Source: Actinomycetota bacterium (lineage in GTDB: Bacteria; Actinomycetota; UBA4738). Taken from it: a stretch of DNA of 10,598 nt. Made by a program: the position numbers and the translations under genes. This document shows positions 1-6,602 of the stretch, one piece after another (within the stretch, counting starts at the first letter, position 1; every line of letters starts with the position of its first letter). The notes under the pieces were generated by a model. It did not search any database. It was not told the origin of the DNA and saw only the letters and a program-made list of their open reading frames with translations. The DNA lies in the NCBI GenBank assembly GCA_005885015.1, contig VAYG01000161.1:577-11174 (forward strand). The letters run 5' to 3'.

Positions 1-1
1 C

Positions 2-805
2 GCCTACGATGCCTCTACCGGGGACACGAGGTGGGTGAGGCGCTACCAGGGACCGGCAGGAGGGGACGACTTCGTGAGGTCCATCGACGTGAGCCCCGAA
101 GGATCCAAGGTGTTCGTTACGGGTGGAGCGACGCTCCGGAAGACCGGTACCTACGGCTACGCCACGATCGCCTACGACGCCTCCACCGGGGAGCAGCTGT
201 GGGTGAGACTTTACAACGGGCCCAATCACCTGCGCGCCTTCGCCGAAGACCTGGGGGCGAGCCCCGACGGGTCAACGGTGTTCGTGACCGGGTACGCCTT
301 CGACTCGTACGTCACGGTCGCGTACGACGCGCTCACCGGCGAGCGGCTCTGGGTGAGCCGGTACAAGGCCCCGGGAGAGGCCTTTTTCCTCGGTGTCAGC
401 CCAGACGGATCCAGGGTGTTCGTTACGGGGTTGGCCTTCGACGTGACGCTCGATTACGTAACGGTGGCGATCGACTCGGCCACCGGGAAGAGGCTGTGGG
501 TAAGCCGTTACAACGGGCGGGGGAACGATGCCGACTGGGTGTACGACCTCGGGGTGAGCCCTGACGGATCCATGGTGTTCGTGACAGGCGCCAGTGTGGG
601 AACGGACCGCGGCGAATACGCGACGGTCGCCTACGACGCAGTCACGGGGGCCCGATCGTGGGTCAGGCGCTACAACGGCCCCGGAAAGATCAGAGACGGG
701 GCCCGGGGCTTGGCCGTGAGTCCAGACAGCGCCGCTGTGTACGTGACCGGCATCAGCGGCGGCCAGTCCTTCGACTACGTCACGATCGCCTACAGCACGC
801 GCTGA
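2..805 (+). CDS. YVTN/PQQ-like beta-propeller repeat protein, 3' end (5' end outside window)
   Basis: The frame is open to the left edge, so the start and any signal peptide are unseen. The visible 267 residues are five tandem repeats of about 49-56 residues. Each has the form AYDAxTGxxxWVxRY, a 15-residue spacer, SPDGSxVFVTG, then xYVTV leading into the next AYDA. The chain closes with a final strand, YVTIAYSTR, before TGA at 803-805. Such repeats (YVTN, SBBP or PQQ-like) build beta-propeller blades. These proteins are usually exported or surface-associated, but no enzymatic residues are recognisable here, so the function is unknown. Repeat 3 (about 310-456) is odd: its spacer between RY and SPDG is 11 residues, against 15 in the other four, and an inverted repeat lies there. 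The gene converges on the luciferase-like gene with 25 nt between stops and no clear terminator. Confidence 0.85.
   Translation, partial: AYDASTGDTRWVRRYQGPAGGDDFVRSIDVSPEGSKVFVTGGATLRKTGTYGYATIAYDASTGEQLWVRLYNGPNHLRAFAEDLGASPDGSTVFVTGYAFDSYVTVAYDALTGERLWVSRYKAPGEAFFLGVSPDGSRVFVTGLAFDVTLDYVTVAIDSATGKRLWVSRYNGRGNDADWVYDLGVSPDGSMVFVTGASVGTDRGEYATVAYDAVTGARSWVRRYNGPGKIRDGARGLAVSPDSAAVYVTGISGGQSFDYVTIAYSTR
365..387 (+). repeat. Inverted repeat with T-run inside the beta-propeller gene
   Basis: AAGGCC (365-370), loop CCGGGAGA, GGCCTT (379-384), with five Ts at 383-387. The shape resembles an intrinsic terminator but lies inside an open frame. It coincides with the shortened spacer of propeller repeat 3. 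I read it as a possible deletion scar rather than a terminator. Confidence 0.5.
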
Positions 806-830
806 CAAACCCGGGAACAAGCGTTGCCGC

Positions 831-1748
831 TCAATGTCGCAAGGCTGGGAGCACTCGCTCGGAAAGGAGCTCGCGGCGTCCCGAGGGGCCGGCCAGGACC
901 ATGATCACCCACGTGGCGCCGGCGTCGCGGAGGTCGTGAAGGAAACGGACGAACATGTCCGCCGGCCCGTGCCATGCCAGCGAGTCCGCCATTCCCTTCT
1001 CACGGCGGGCCTCCAACAGCCGGTCCGCCTCGGCCTGGTCCTCCCCCACCAGCACGATCCCCGCCCACGTGGCCTCGGCACGGCGACCGGCCCGATCGGC
1101 CTCCTCTGCGAGGATCTTCGACTTGTGCCTGAACTCGTCGGGCGGCACCCCCCAACCGTTCCATCCCTCGGCGATCCGCCCGGCCATCCGGACCACCTCG
1201 TCGCTCAGCGCCCCCAGCCACACCGGGGGCCCGCCGTCCTGGACCGGCGGCGGCAGCAGAGGACCCTCCAGCGGCGGGACGTGTTCGCCGCCCTCGAACC
1301 GGTCGCCGCGGAACAGCGACTTGATCGCCGTCACCGTCTCCTCCAGGTGCGCCCGTCGTTCCCGCACCCCGAGGTCGGGGAAGCCGAAGGCGTGGTGCTC
1401 TGCACGGTCGATGGGGTCGCCGGTCCCCATGCCCAGCACGGCCCGGCCGTTCGAGATCATGTCGATGGTGGACACCATCTTCGCCACCATCCCGGGGGGG
1501 CGAAGGACGGCCCGGGTCACCAGCGTGCCCAGGCGCACCCGCTCGGTGACGCCGGCAACGGCGGCAAGGGTGGTGAAGGCCTCAAGGGCAGGCCGGTCGG
1601 GCGCGCCGCCCGGAGGGAAGAAGTGATCGAAGGCGAACGCGCCGTCGAACCCGAGTGACTCCGCGGAACGAGCGGCCTCCAGCACCTTGCCCGGGTCGCC
1701 CGAGAACATCGGGAGGATGATGCCGACTTTCAGCGCGGGCTCGGTCAC
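831..1748 (-). CDS. LLM-class (luciferase-like) F420-dependent oxidoreductase
   Basis: A protein of 305 residues, the usual length for luciferase-like (bacterial-luciferase TIM-barrel) oxidoreductases. In actinobacteria most of these use coenzyme F420, some FMN. The family pattern is clear: an N-terminal VGIILPMF strand, the segment ESLGFDGAFAFDHFF (about residues 27-41), VRLGTLVTRAVLRPP, the ISNGRAVLGMGTGD stretch, PPVWLGALSD, and a C-terminal region GATWVIMV. The substrate cannot be told. I chose the GTG start at 1748 because it overlaps the upstream ROK kinase stop as GTGA and has GGTGAGG just upstream, implying translational coupling. The same frame stays open far upstream, but that part is a shadow of the kinase. 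It is the last gene of the minus-strand run. An ATG at 1769 is a less likely start. Confidence 0.85.
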   Translation of the reverse strand: MTEPALKVGIILPMFSGDPGKVLEAARSAESLGFDGAFAFDHFFPPGGAPDRPALEAFTTLAAVAGVTERVRLGTLVTRAVLRPPGMVAKMVSTIDMISNGRAVLGMGTGDPIDRAEHHAFGFPDLGVRERRAHLEETVTAIKSLFRGDRFEGGEHVPPLEGPLLPPPVQDGGPPVWLGALSDEVVRMAGRIAEGWNGWGVPPDEFRHKSKILAEEADRAGRRAEATWAGIVLVGEDQAEADRLLEARREKGMADSLAWHGPADMFVRFLHDLRDAGATWVIMVLAGPSGRRELLSERVLPALRH

Positions 1749-2665
1749 GCCCTCACCAGCTCGTTCCATGCCAGGTCGGCGGCGCCGACGGCCCCGGCGT
1801 CGTTCCCCATCTGGGCGGCCACCACCGGCACCTCGGGGCGATGGTCCGGCGCCTCCACGGTCGACGCGAAGGCCGTCCGGGCCGGTCCCAGGATCAGCTC
1901 GCCGGCCTCGATCACTCCCCCACCCACCACCACGACGTCGGGGTCGAGGATGTTGACGAGTCCGGCCATCCCCTCGCCCAAGCGGCGGCCGACCTCGGAC
2001 AGGATCCGCCTGGCCACCACATCGCCCTTCGTGGCCGCCTCCGTCACCACGGCGCCCGTGACGTGCGCCGCTCCGCCGGCCAGCTCGGCGATCAAGGACT
2101 CGGGATGCTCGTCGGCCGCCGCGCGCCCGAGGCGCCCGATGGCCCGCCCCGACCCGACTTGGTCCGGTTCCACGATGATGTGGCCGATCTCTCCGGCAAA
2201 CCCGTGCGCCCCTCGAAAGAGCCGGCCTCCCGCCACGATCCCTCCGCCGATCCCGGTCCCCACGGTGACCAGGAGCATGTCGATCGCACCCTGCCCCGCG
2301 CCGAACCGGAACTCGCCCCACGCGGCGACGTTCGCATCGTTCTCCACCAGCGTCGGGATCGCCACGGCCGCGGCCACCCGCTCCGCCAGCGGGAACTCCC
2401 GCCACGCCAGGTTGGGAGCGAACCGGATGACGCCGTGGCGATCGACCATCCCGGCGGCGCCCACGCCGAGGGCGGCGACGCCATCGCGCCCGGCCATCAG
2501 CTCACGGGCGACGGCGACGATCGCCCGAGCGGCCGCTTCGGCGTCCGTGGCCGGGGTGTCGACGACCCGCCGGTCGAGGATGCGCCCGCCCGAGGCCGCG
2601 TCGACCAGGAGGCCCTCGACCTTGGTCCCCCCCGCGTCGATCCCGATGGCGACCCCGTCAGGCAT
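1745..2665 (-). CDS. glk: ROK-family sugar kinase (glucokinase-like) lacking the zinc-motif block
   Basis: A protein of 306 residues. The ATP phosphate-binding motif GIDAGGTK is at about residues 7-14. Sugar-binding and catalytic ENDAN is followed by WGEFRFGAG, then GTGIGGGIVAGG and GFAGEIGHI; a C-terminal VVVVGGGVIEAG matches the adenosine motif. ROK glucokinases phosphorylate glucose with ATP in the cytosol. After the conserved EPD (residue 168, near 2162) the family normally has a CxCGxxGCxE zinc motif. Here the chain goes straight to QVGSGRAIG, so about 16-18 residues including all the cysteines are absent without loss of frame. In the Bacillus enzyme these cysteines are known to matter for activity, so activity here is doubtful. 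Start: ATG at 2665, with no Shine-Dalgarno but a promoter-like element 7 nt upstream. The stop overlaps the next gene (GTGA). Glucose specificity is inferred from family and neighbourhood. Confidence 0.8.
   Translation of the reverse strand: MPDGVAIGIDAGGTKVEGLLVDAASGGRILDRRVVDTPATDAEAAARAIVAVARELMAGRDGVAALGVGAAGMVDRHGVIRFAPNLAWREFPLAERVAAAVAIPTLVENDANVAAWGEFRFGAGQGAIDMLLVTVGTGIGGGIVAGGRLFRGAHGFAGEIGHIIVEPDQVGSGRAIGRLGRAAADEHPESLIAELAGGAAHVTGAVVTEAATKGDVVARRILSEVGRRLGEGMAGLVNILDPDVVVVGGGVIEAGELILGPARTAFASTVEAPDHRPEVPVVAAQMGNDAGAVGAADLAWNELVRA
2148..2167. repeat. Imperfect inverted repeat at the ROK zinc-motif gap
   Basis: GACC (2151-2154), loop CGACTT, GGTC (2161-2164); after one C:C mismatch two more C-G pairs extend the stem to 2148 and 2167. 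The stem is weak, but it sits exactly where the cysteine block of the ROK family is missing. Confidence 0.35.
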
Positions 2666-2672
2666 GCGCCGC

Positions 2673-2702
2673 AGCGTAGCGGAGGCCCCGCCGGGGTGAC
2701 TA
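2673..2702 (-). promoter_or_regulatory. Candidate leaderless promoter for the ROK kinase
   Basis: Read on the minus strand: TAGTCA (2702-2697, four of six bases of TTGACA), an 18-nt spacer, then TACGCT (2678-2673, fits TAnnnT). Seven nucleotides separate the -10 box from the ATG at 2665, so transcription would start at or next to the start codon. The absence of a Shine-Dalgarno sequence fits a leaderless mRNA. It lies in the 44-nt gap after the baeRF gene, so the kinase and oxidoreductase may be expressed separately from the upstream run. Confidence 0.4.
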
Positions 2703-2709
2703 CCGGCGG

Positions 2710-3840
2710 TCAGAAGCGAAGGAGCGCGCCGACCTCGGACGGCTGCCCGCCGTTCCAGGTCGAAAGGGTCTCCACGCGCGAGCTCTGGAGCAATGCCTTG
2801 GCCACGGCGTCCTCGACGACATTCCCCACCCGTTCGGTACGGCCTCCGCAGGCCTTGCACGTCCGGCCGGACGTCCCCAGCCACCCGCATTTGGGGCATC
2901 GAACTCCCTCCACGACCATCCCGAGGGGGACGACCAGCGTGTCGACCCGGGCCTCGTTGAGGGCTTGGAGGGCTGGGTCCAGGCCCAGCACGGCGTGGCG
3001 TCCGGCCGCTGCTTCCGCCCTGAGCCGCTCGACGACCTCCCGTTCCTGCTGGGCCTCCACCTGCTCTTCGACCTCGAGGGAACGCTCCAGCACCTCGGCC
3101 GCCGACGCCGTCATCGGGAGGATGAGGCGGGCCACGATCCGCCGCTTCAGGTAGTCGTGGAGGCCGCGCTCGAACTCCGCCACGACCTCTTCGGGGCCCC
3201 CAAGGATCAGGTGATCGAAATGGACCCGGTCGAGGTATCGAAGCACCACGCCTCCCACATGCCGTAGATGCCGCACCACGTGGTCCTCGATGTGGCGCTG
3301 GTATCTGGCCTGGGACCGGCCGCCCTGGTCGTGCTGGCCGGGGACGTCGTCGAAGACATCGGTCTCCTCCCGGATGCGCCCCATCTTCACCAGGAAGATC
3401 CGGGCCTTCTCCCGATCGACCAGGACGGTGCAGAAGGTCTCATAAGTCTCGGCCAGCGCCTCCAGCGGCAGCACGTACGGGTGGTCGGCCACGACGGCCC
3501 GATCGGGCATGGACCGGGGCGTGAGCACCTCTTCCCACAGTCCGGCCTCCGAACAGGAGAAGAGTGCGACGCCTCGGTAGGGCCCTCGTTCCAGGGCGGT
3601 GAACCAGTCCATCATGCGCTGGACGTCCCTGGCCACCGAGGTCGAAGCGGGGCGTCCCCGGGCAGCCGCGTCCCGCTTCAAATGGTTGACCAACTGCTCC
3701 GCCCGGACCAGGTAGTCCTGCTTGCGAGGATATCGGCGGCCGTCGACGTCCAGGTACAGCGTGGAAACGGGGGCTCCATTCGAGGTCCACTCGGCCAGCT
3801 TCCTCAGAAATGGTCGGTCGATGGTATCGGGCATCGGCAC
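2710..3840 (-). CDS. baeRF/Vms1-like eRF1-fold protein with C-terminal zinc ribbon
   Basis: A protein of 376 residues. It resembles the bacterial/archaeal eRF1-related (baeRF) family, related to Vms1/ANKZF1 peptidyl-tRNA hydrolases. Visible marks are STLYLDVD near residue 27, VLVDREKARIFLVKMG (about 139-154), and the loop GGRSQARYQRHIE (173-185), which occupies the position of the eRF1 GGQ loop. DHLILGGPEE lies at about 209-218, then a charged helical segment (about 250-280), DTLVVPLGMV, and a zinc ribbon with Cys315, Cys318, Cys328 and Cys331. Release of nascent chains from stalled ribosomes is inferred from the family; the biochemistry of the bacterial members is largely unknown. AAGGAG (3845-3850) precedes two possible starts: GTG at 3840 (4-nt spacing) or ATG at 3834 (10-nt spacing). 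It lies between the Cys-motif gene and the ROK gene. It looks intact. Confidence 0.8.
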   Translation of the reverse strand: MPMPDTIDRPFLRKLAEWTSNGAPVSTLYLDVDGRRYPRKQDYLVRAEQLVNHLKRDAAARGRPASTSVARDVQRMMDWFTALERGPYRGVALFSCSEAGLWEEVLTPRSMPDRAVVADHPYVLPLEALAETYETFCTVLVDREKARIFLVKMGRIREETDVFDDVPGQHDQGGRSQARYQRHIEDHVVRHLRHVGGVVLRYLDRVHFDHLILGGPEEVVAEFERGLHDYLKRRIVARLILPMTASAAEVLERSLEVEEQVEAQQEREVVERLRAEAAAGRHAVLGLDPALQALNEARVDTLVVPLGMVVEGVRCPKCGWLGTSGRTCKACGGRTERVGNVVEDAVAKALLQSSRVETLSTWNGGQPSEVGALLRF

Positions 3841-3852
3841 ACAACTCCTTCC

Positions 3853-3875
3853 CCGATGGGCCGGACCCCATTCGG
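3853..3875 (-). promoter_or_regulatory. Intercistronic stem-loop upstream of the baeRF ribosome-binding site
   Basis: On the plus strand, CCGATGGG (3853-3860) pairs with CCCA (3867-3870) and TCGG (3872-3875) around loop CCGGAC, with one bulged T. That is eight pairs in a 39-nt gap, ending 2 nt before the AAGGAG box in transcription direction. No T-run follows, so it is not a convincing terminator. It could affect mRNA processing or translation of the baeRF gene. Confidence 0.4.
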
Positions 3876-3879
3876 CCGG

Positions 3880-4149
3880 TCACTCGATGGTCAGGCGTTC
3901 AAGCTTCGCGTTCGGCGCCGTCCCCTCCAGTCGCGCGTCGATGACCGATCGCAGCGCGAGCAGGAACTCCCTGCTCGCCGCCAGCAGGTGCTCGATCAGC
4001 TCGGGCCGCGCCTCCGAAGCCGCGCTCACCGCCATGCAGATGGGACAGAACGGCACGGAGCACAGCACCTCACGACCGGCGGACGCTGATGCTCGCGGCC
4101 GCTCCCGGGTCCCCCTGTTTGCGCTTGCCCTCGACCTGGCCTGGGCCAT
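3880..4149 (-). CDS. Small Cys-motif protein (CxxxxCPxC), function unknown
   Basis: A protein of 89 residues. The start is secure: ATG at 4149 has an excellent GGAGG 7 nt upstream, and that box overlaps the ArsA stop codon (TAGGAGG), so the two genes are tightly coupled. The first 26 residues are rich in Arg, Ala and Ser and look disordered. Cys30, Cys35 and Cys38 form C-x4-C-x2-C (ends FCPIC), followed by a helical stretch, ARPELIEHLLAASREFLLAL (49-68), and a tail ending LERLTIE. Actinobacteria have short proteins with a similar CPxC-then-helix layout beside ArsA and glucokinase genes (my recollection; some are annotated as DUFs). Metal binding or redox chemistry is possible because of the cysteines. 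A partner role with the ATPase is inferred only from coupling. Confidence 0.75.
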   Translation of the reverse strand: MAQARSRASANRGTRERPRASASAGREVLCSVPFCPICMAVSAASEARPELIEHLLAASREFLLALRSVIDARLEGTAPNAKLERLTIE

Positions 4150-4160
4150 GTCCAAACCTC

Positions 4161-5357
4161 CTATCTCGACCCCGCGCGGGCCGGGCTGTCCTCGTTCCGG
4201 GCGAACCGGATCTCCAGCCGGTCCTCCACGAAGTTCGCTTCCTTCACCTCCAGGCGCTGGAGGGTCTGGGGAAGCACCAGGTTCCGCTTGTAGGTCCCCA
4301 CCCGCAGGAACAGCTCGTCGGCCTTGCGGTACACCTCGAGTTCCCCCTTCTCGGTGAACGGGAGCCGCAGGCTGAGCACGTAGGACCCGCCCCGCTTCCT
4401 GATCCGCATCGGCTCGTCCCGGTGGAGCACGCCGGTGACGTCGCGGTCGCCGTAGACCTCCTCCCCCATCGCGGCCAAGAGGCTCAGCCCGACCATCTCC
4501 CGGTCGAAGAGCCGGGCCGTGAGGATCGGGAGCGGCTCGAAGGACTCCCGCACCGTCTGGAGGTGTTCTGCCTGGATGTCCTTCCACGTCCCGAAGTACG
4601 GGTCCTCGACCTCGTCGGGGATGATCCGATTGACCACGACGGCGTCGACGCGGTACCCGAACAGCGGGAGGTAGGTGTAGGTCCGCTTCGCCTCGGCGAT
4701 GACCATCTTCTCCGGGTTCACCACCAGTCGCACCGAGGACATCCGGTCGTTCGTCAAGAGCTGGCGGACCCCGTCGAGGTTCCGGTGGAGTCGTTCCACG
4801 GCGGCGAAGATCCGGTCGTCGGCGATGGGCATGCTGGTGATTCGCGTGAGCAGCGGCCGGATGGTCTTCACCACCCGGCGCTCCACCGGGAAGATCCGTT
4901 CGATGTACCAGTTCATGGCCTCGGGCAGCGACAGCAACCGCAACGTCTCGGCGGTCGGCGCGCAGTCGACGACCAGGAGGTCGAACCGTCCGGAGTCCAC
5001 GTGGCGCTTCACGTCGGTCAGGCTGAAGATCTCGTCGAGCCCGGGGATGACCGACAGCTCCTCGGCCTCGACGGCGTCCACGCCGGCCCAGTTGAGGAAC
5101 GAAACCACGAACTCCTGGATGTCCCGCCAGTTCGACTCCAGACGCTCCTGCGCGTCGATCTGCTCGGCCCACAGCCTGGCCTCGATCTGCTGGGCCTGCG
5201 AGGTGAGGGGGATGTCGAAGGAGTCGGCCAGCGAATGGGCCGGGTCGGTGCTCATCACGAGCGTCCGGTGCCCCGCGGCAGCGGCCCGCACCGCCGTTGC
5301 CGCCGCCACGGTGGTCTTCCCGACGCCACCCTTGCCCGTGAACAGCAGGATCCGCAC
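4161..5357 (-). CDS. ArsA/Get3-family ATPase with C-terminal HSP20-like domain
   Basis: A protein of 398 residues with a single ATPase domain. The deviant Walker A, GKGGVGKTT, is at residues 8-16, DPAHS at 38-42, the switch-II-type DCAPTAET at 131-138, and a later VVNPEKMVIAEAKRT motif typical of ArsA/Get3. The last 70 or so residues (from about RKRGGSYVLSLRLPF to LEIRF) resemble the alpha-crystallin/HSP20-like domain found at the end of many bacterial ArsA proteins. No arsenite-binding cysteine cluster is evident, and no arsB or arsR is nearby. Arsenic export is therefore unlikely; a chaperone-like or targeting role is inferred. It resembles mycobacterial Rv2184c. The start is GTG at 5357 with no strong Shine-Dalgarno. 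The 68-nt upstream gap (5358-5425) holds a TAnnnT-type TACCCT (5374-5369, minus strand) that could be a weak internal promoter. Confidence 0.88.
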   Translation of the reverse strand: MRILLFTGKGGVGKTTVAAATAVRAAAAGHRTLVMSTDPAHSLADSFDIPLTSQAQQIEARLWAEQIDAQERLESNWRDIQEFVVSFLNWAGVDAVEAEELSVIPGLDEIFSLTDVKRHVDSGRFDLLVVDCAPTAETLRLLSLPEAMNWYIERIFPVERRVVKTIRPLLTRITSMPIADDRIFAAVERLHRNLDGVRQLLTNDRMSSVRLVVNPEKMVIAEAKRTYTYLPLFGYRVDAVVVNRIIPDEVEDPYFGTWKDIQAEHLQTVRESFEPLPILTARLFDREMVGLSLLAAMGEEVYGDRDVTGVLHRDEPMRIRKRGGSYVLSLRLPFTEKGELEVYRKADELFLRVGTYKRNLVLPQTLQRLEVKEANFVEDRLEIRFARNEDSPARAGSR

Positions 5358-5425
5358 TGGAGGTCTCTAGGGTAGCGGGACCGGCCGGGGCATGCCTTCC
5401 CGGGTGGGGGGCCGCATGCGAGACG

Positions 5426-5831
5426 TCAGCGGCTCTCGACCCGTTTCTTGAGGCCCCCCAGCGCGGTGTTGATGATCGTCCGCTCGGCCTGGCGCTTCAT
5501 GAACCCGACCATGGGGATGGCGGGCTGGATCGACGTCCGGTAGGTCACCCTGGGTGATGTCCTTGACCGCCCCGGACGCCGCCTTCGTGGTCCACGCGAG
5601 GCCCCCATCCCCCGCCCTGTACTTGTAGGCGAGCGTGTACGTGGCCGCGATGCCCATCTGGCTCACCTCGAAGGCGACCTCGGCCGGGCGGCCCTTCGAG
5701 TCGGTCTTCTTCACCTCCGCGCTCTTGATCCCGCTCGCCCACTCGGGGTAGGCGCCGAAGTCCGTGATCACCTCCATCACGTCCGCCGGTGAGCCGGCGA
5801 TCTCGATCGAGCCTTCGGTCTGCTCGGCCAT
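5426..5831 (-). pseudogene. SRPBCC/polyketide-cyclase-like protein, internal deletion with frameshift
   Basis: Read from ATG at 5831, with GGAG and GAGG close upstream. The N-terminal two thirds is a clear SRPBCC (START-like ligand-binding) domain: SIEIAGSPADVMEVITDF, YPEW, VSQMGIAATYTLAYKY, then GAVKDIT. The next conserved part, VTYRTSIQPAIPMVGF followed by a helix ending LGGLKKRVES, is present but in another frame and ends at TGA 5426-5428. Family members have about 12-14 more residues between these blocks, and the frames require a missing 3n+2 nt, so about 40 nt seem lost near 5551. The repaired length (about 148 residues) would suit the family (compare mycobacterial Rv2185c). The gene starts 9 nt after the metallophosphoesterase stop. 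It could be a real pseudogene, but preservation of both halves makes a sequence artefact at least as likely. Confidence 0.8.
5545..5557. repeat. 13-nt perfect palindrome at the SRPBCC frameshift
   Basis: TCACCC (5545-5550), central T, GGGTGA (5552-5557). The reading frame of the SRPBCC gene changes at its centre. One arm belongs to the upstream coding block (ATCACC) and the other to the downstream block (GTGACC, the conserved VT). The missing coding DNA therefore appears to have lain between the arms. Confidence 0.6.
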
Positions 5832-5840
5832 CCTCGTCTC

Positions 5841-6595
5841 CTAGTCCGGCACCTCGATGGTGAATCCCCGGCCGTTTGCCTGGAAGTGGCCCACGTTGAC
5901 GAGCTCCGTGGACCCGATCCTCCCCCGGTCCACCAACGGCTGGTGGACGTGTCCGAACAGCGCGTACCGGGGCTGGTGGCGCTGGATGTAGCCGATCAAC
6001 GCGTCCGATCCGGGCTCGAACCGCTTCGCCACCACGTCGTAGGTGTACGCGGGGAGACGGGGAGGCATGTGCGTGCAGATCACGTCCACCGGGCCGACCC
6101 GCTCGAATTTCGCGTCGTAGACGTCCCGGGCCACTTCCCCTGGGATCCCCAGCGGCGTGGGGACGCCGCCGCCCACGAACCCGAACGCCATCCGTCCGAT
6201 CCGAACCGCGTCTCCGTCCACGAATCGCACCCGATCCGGCTTCGACGCGAGGAGCAGGTCCGGGATGTCCACGTGGAACGCTCGGGGAGGGCCCGGAACA
6301 CGCGCTCGTATTCCGCTCGAGCGAGGTCGAGGAAGCGTCGGCGGGTGTCGACCTCCTCCGTCGCGTGGCGCCGGATCGCCGCGCGGGCCTCCTCGTACCG
6401 GCCCTCAGACCGGAGCCTCGCCGCTTCCGCCACCGGCTCCAGCCCGAACACCTCGACCAGGATGCCGTCCATGGTCCGGTAGTCCAGGACGTTGATGAGG
6501 TCCCCGAGCACCAGGAGCGCGTCGCACCGACCGGCGAGCCCATCCAGACGTTCCACCGCGCCGTGGAGGTCCGAGATGGCGGTCACTCGCAACAC
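5841..6595 (-). pseudogene. Metallophosphoesterase, internal deletion with frameshift removing motif III
   Basis: The start is GTG at 6595 with GGAGG (6604-6600) 4 nt upstream. The first frame carries motif I, SDLHG, and motif II, LGDLIN, then a long helical insert with VDTRRRFLDLARAEYERVFRALPE. The frame then switches near 6272 and continues with VDIPDLL, FGFVGGGVPTPLG, motif IV CTHMPP and motif V FGHVHQP, ending VNVGHFQANGRGFTIEVPD at TAG 5841-5843. The family expects about six or seven residues ending in Gly-Asn just before VDIP (the GNxD metal-ligand motif). Those are absent, and the frames require a missing 3n+1 nt (for example 19 or 22). All other metal-binding motifs remain. It heads the minus-strand run and diverges from the HAD gene. 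The substrate is unknown; the family includes phosphodiesterases and phosphatases. Confidence 0.82.
6268..6277. repeat. 10-nt perfect palindrome at the metallophosphoesterase frameshift
   Basis: TCCACGTGGA. Its centre (6272/6273) is exactly where the two coding frames meet. The downstream arm encodes the VD of the expected GNVD motif, while the Gly-Asn codons are missing. Confidence 0.6.
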
Positions 6596-6602
6596 CCGTC
6601 CT

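Noticed and set aside
365..387. Intrinsic terminator on the plus strand
   Set aside because: It lies in the middle of an open repeat-protein frame that continues with conserved repeats for another 140 residues, and the stem is short.
806..830. Bidirectional terminator between the propeller and luciferase-like genes
   Set aside because: The 25-nt gap shows no stem of useful length and no T-run on either strand.
2684..2694. CCCCGCCGGGG hairpin as a terminator after the baeRF gene
   Set aside because: The stem is only 4 bp with no T-run, and it falls within the spacer of the candidate ROK promoter.
1841..3154. Long plus-strand open frame opposite the ROK and baeRF genes, and similar ones at 4089-5375 and 8142-9740
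   Set aside because: Their translations are Arg/Pro/His/Gly-rich with no family motifs and exactly shadow well-supported minus-strand genes. This is typical of GC-rich DNA.
4161..5357. Arsenical resistance operon based on the ArsA-like ATPase
   Set aside because: There is no ArsB, ArsR, ArsC or ArsD nearby, the protein has a single ATPase domain with an HSP20-like tail, and the neighbours are conserved housekeeping-type actinobacterial genes.
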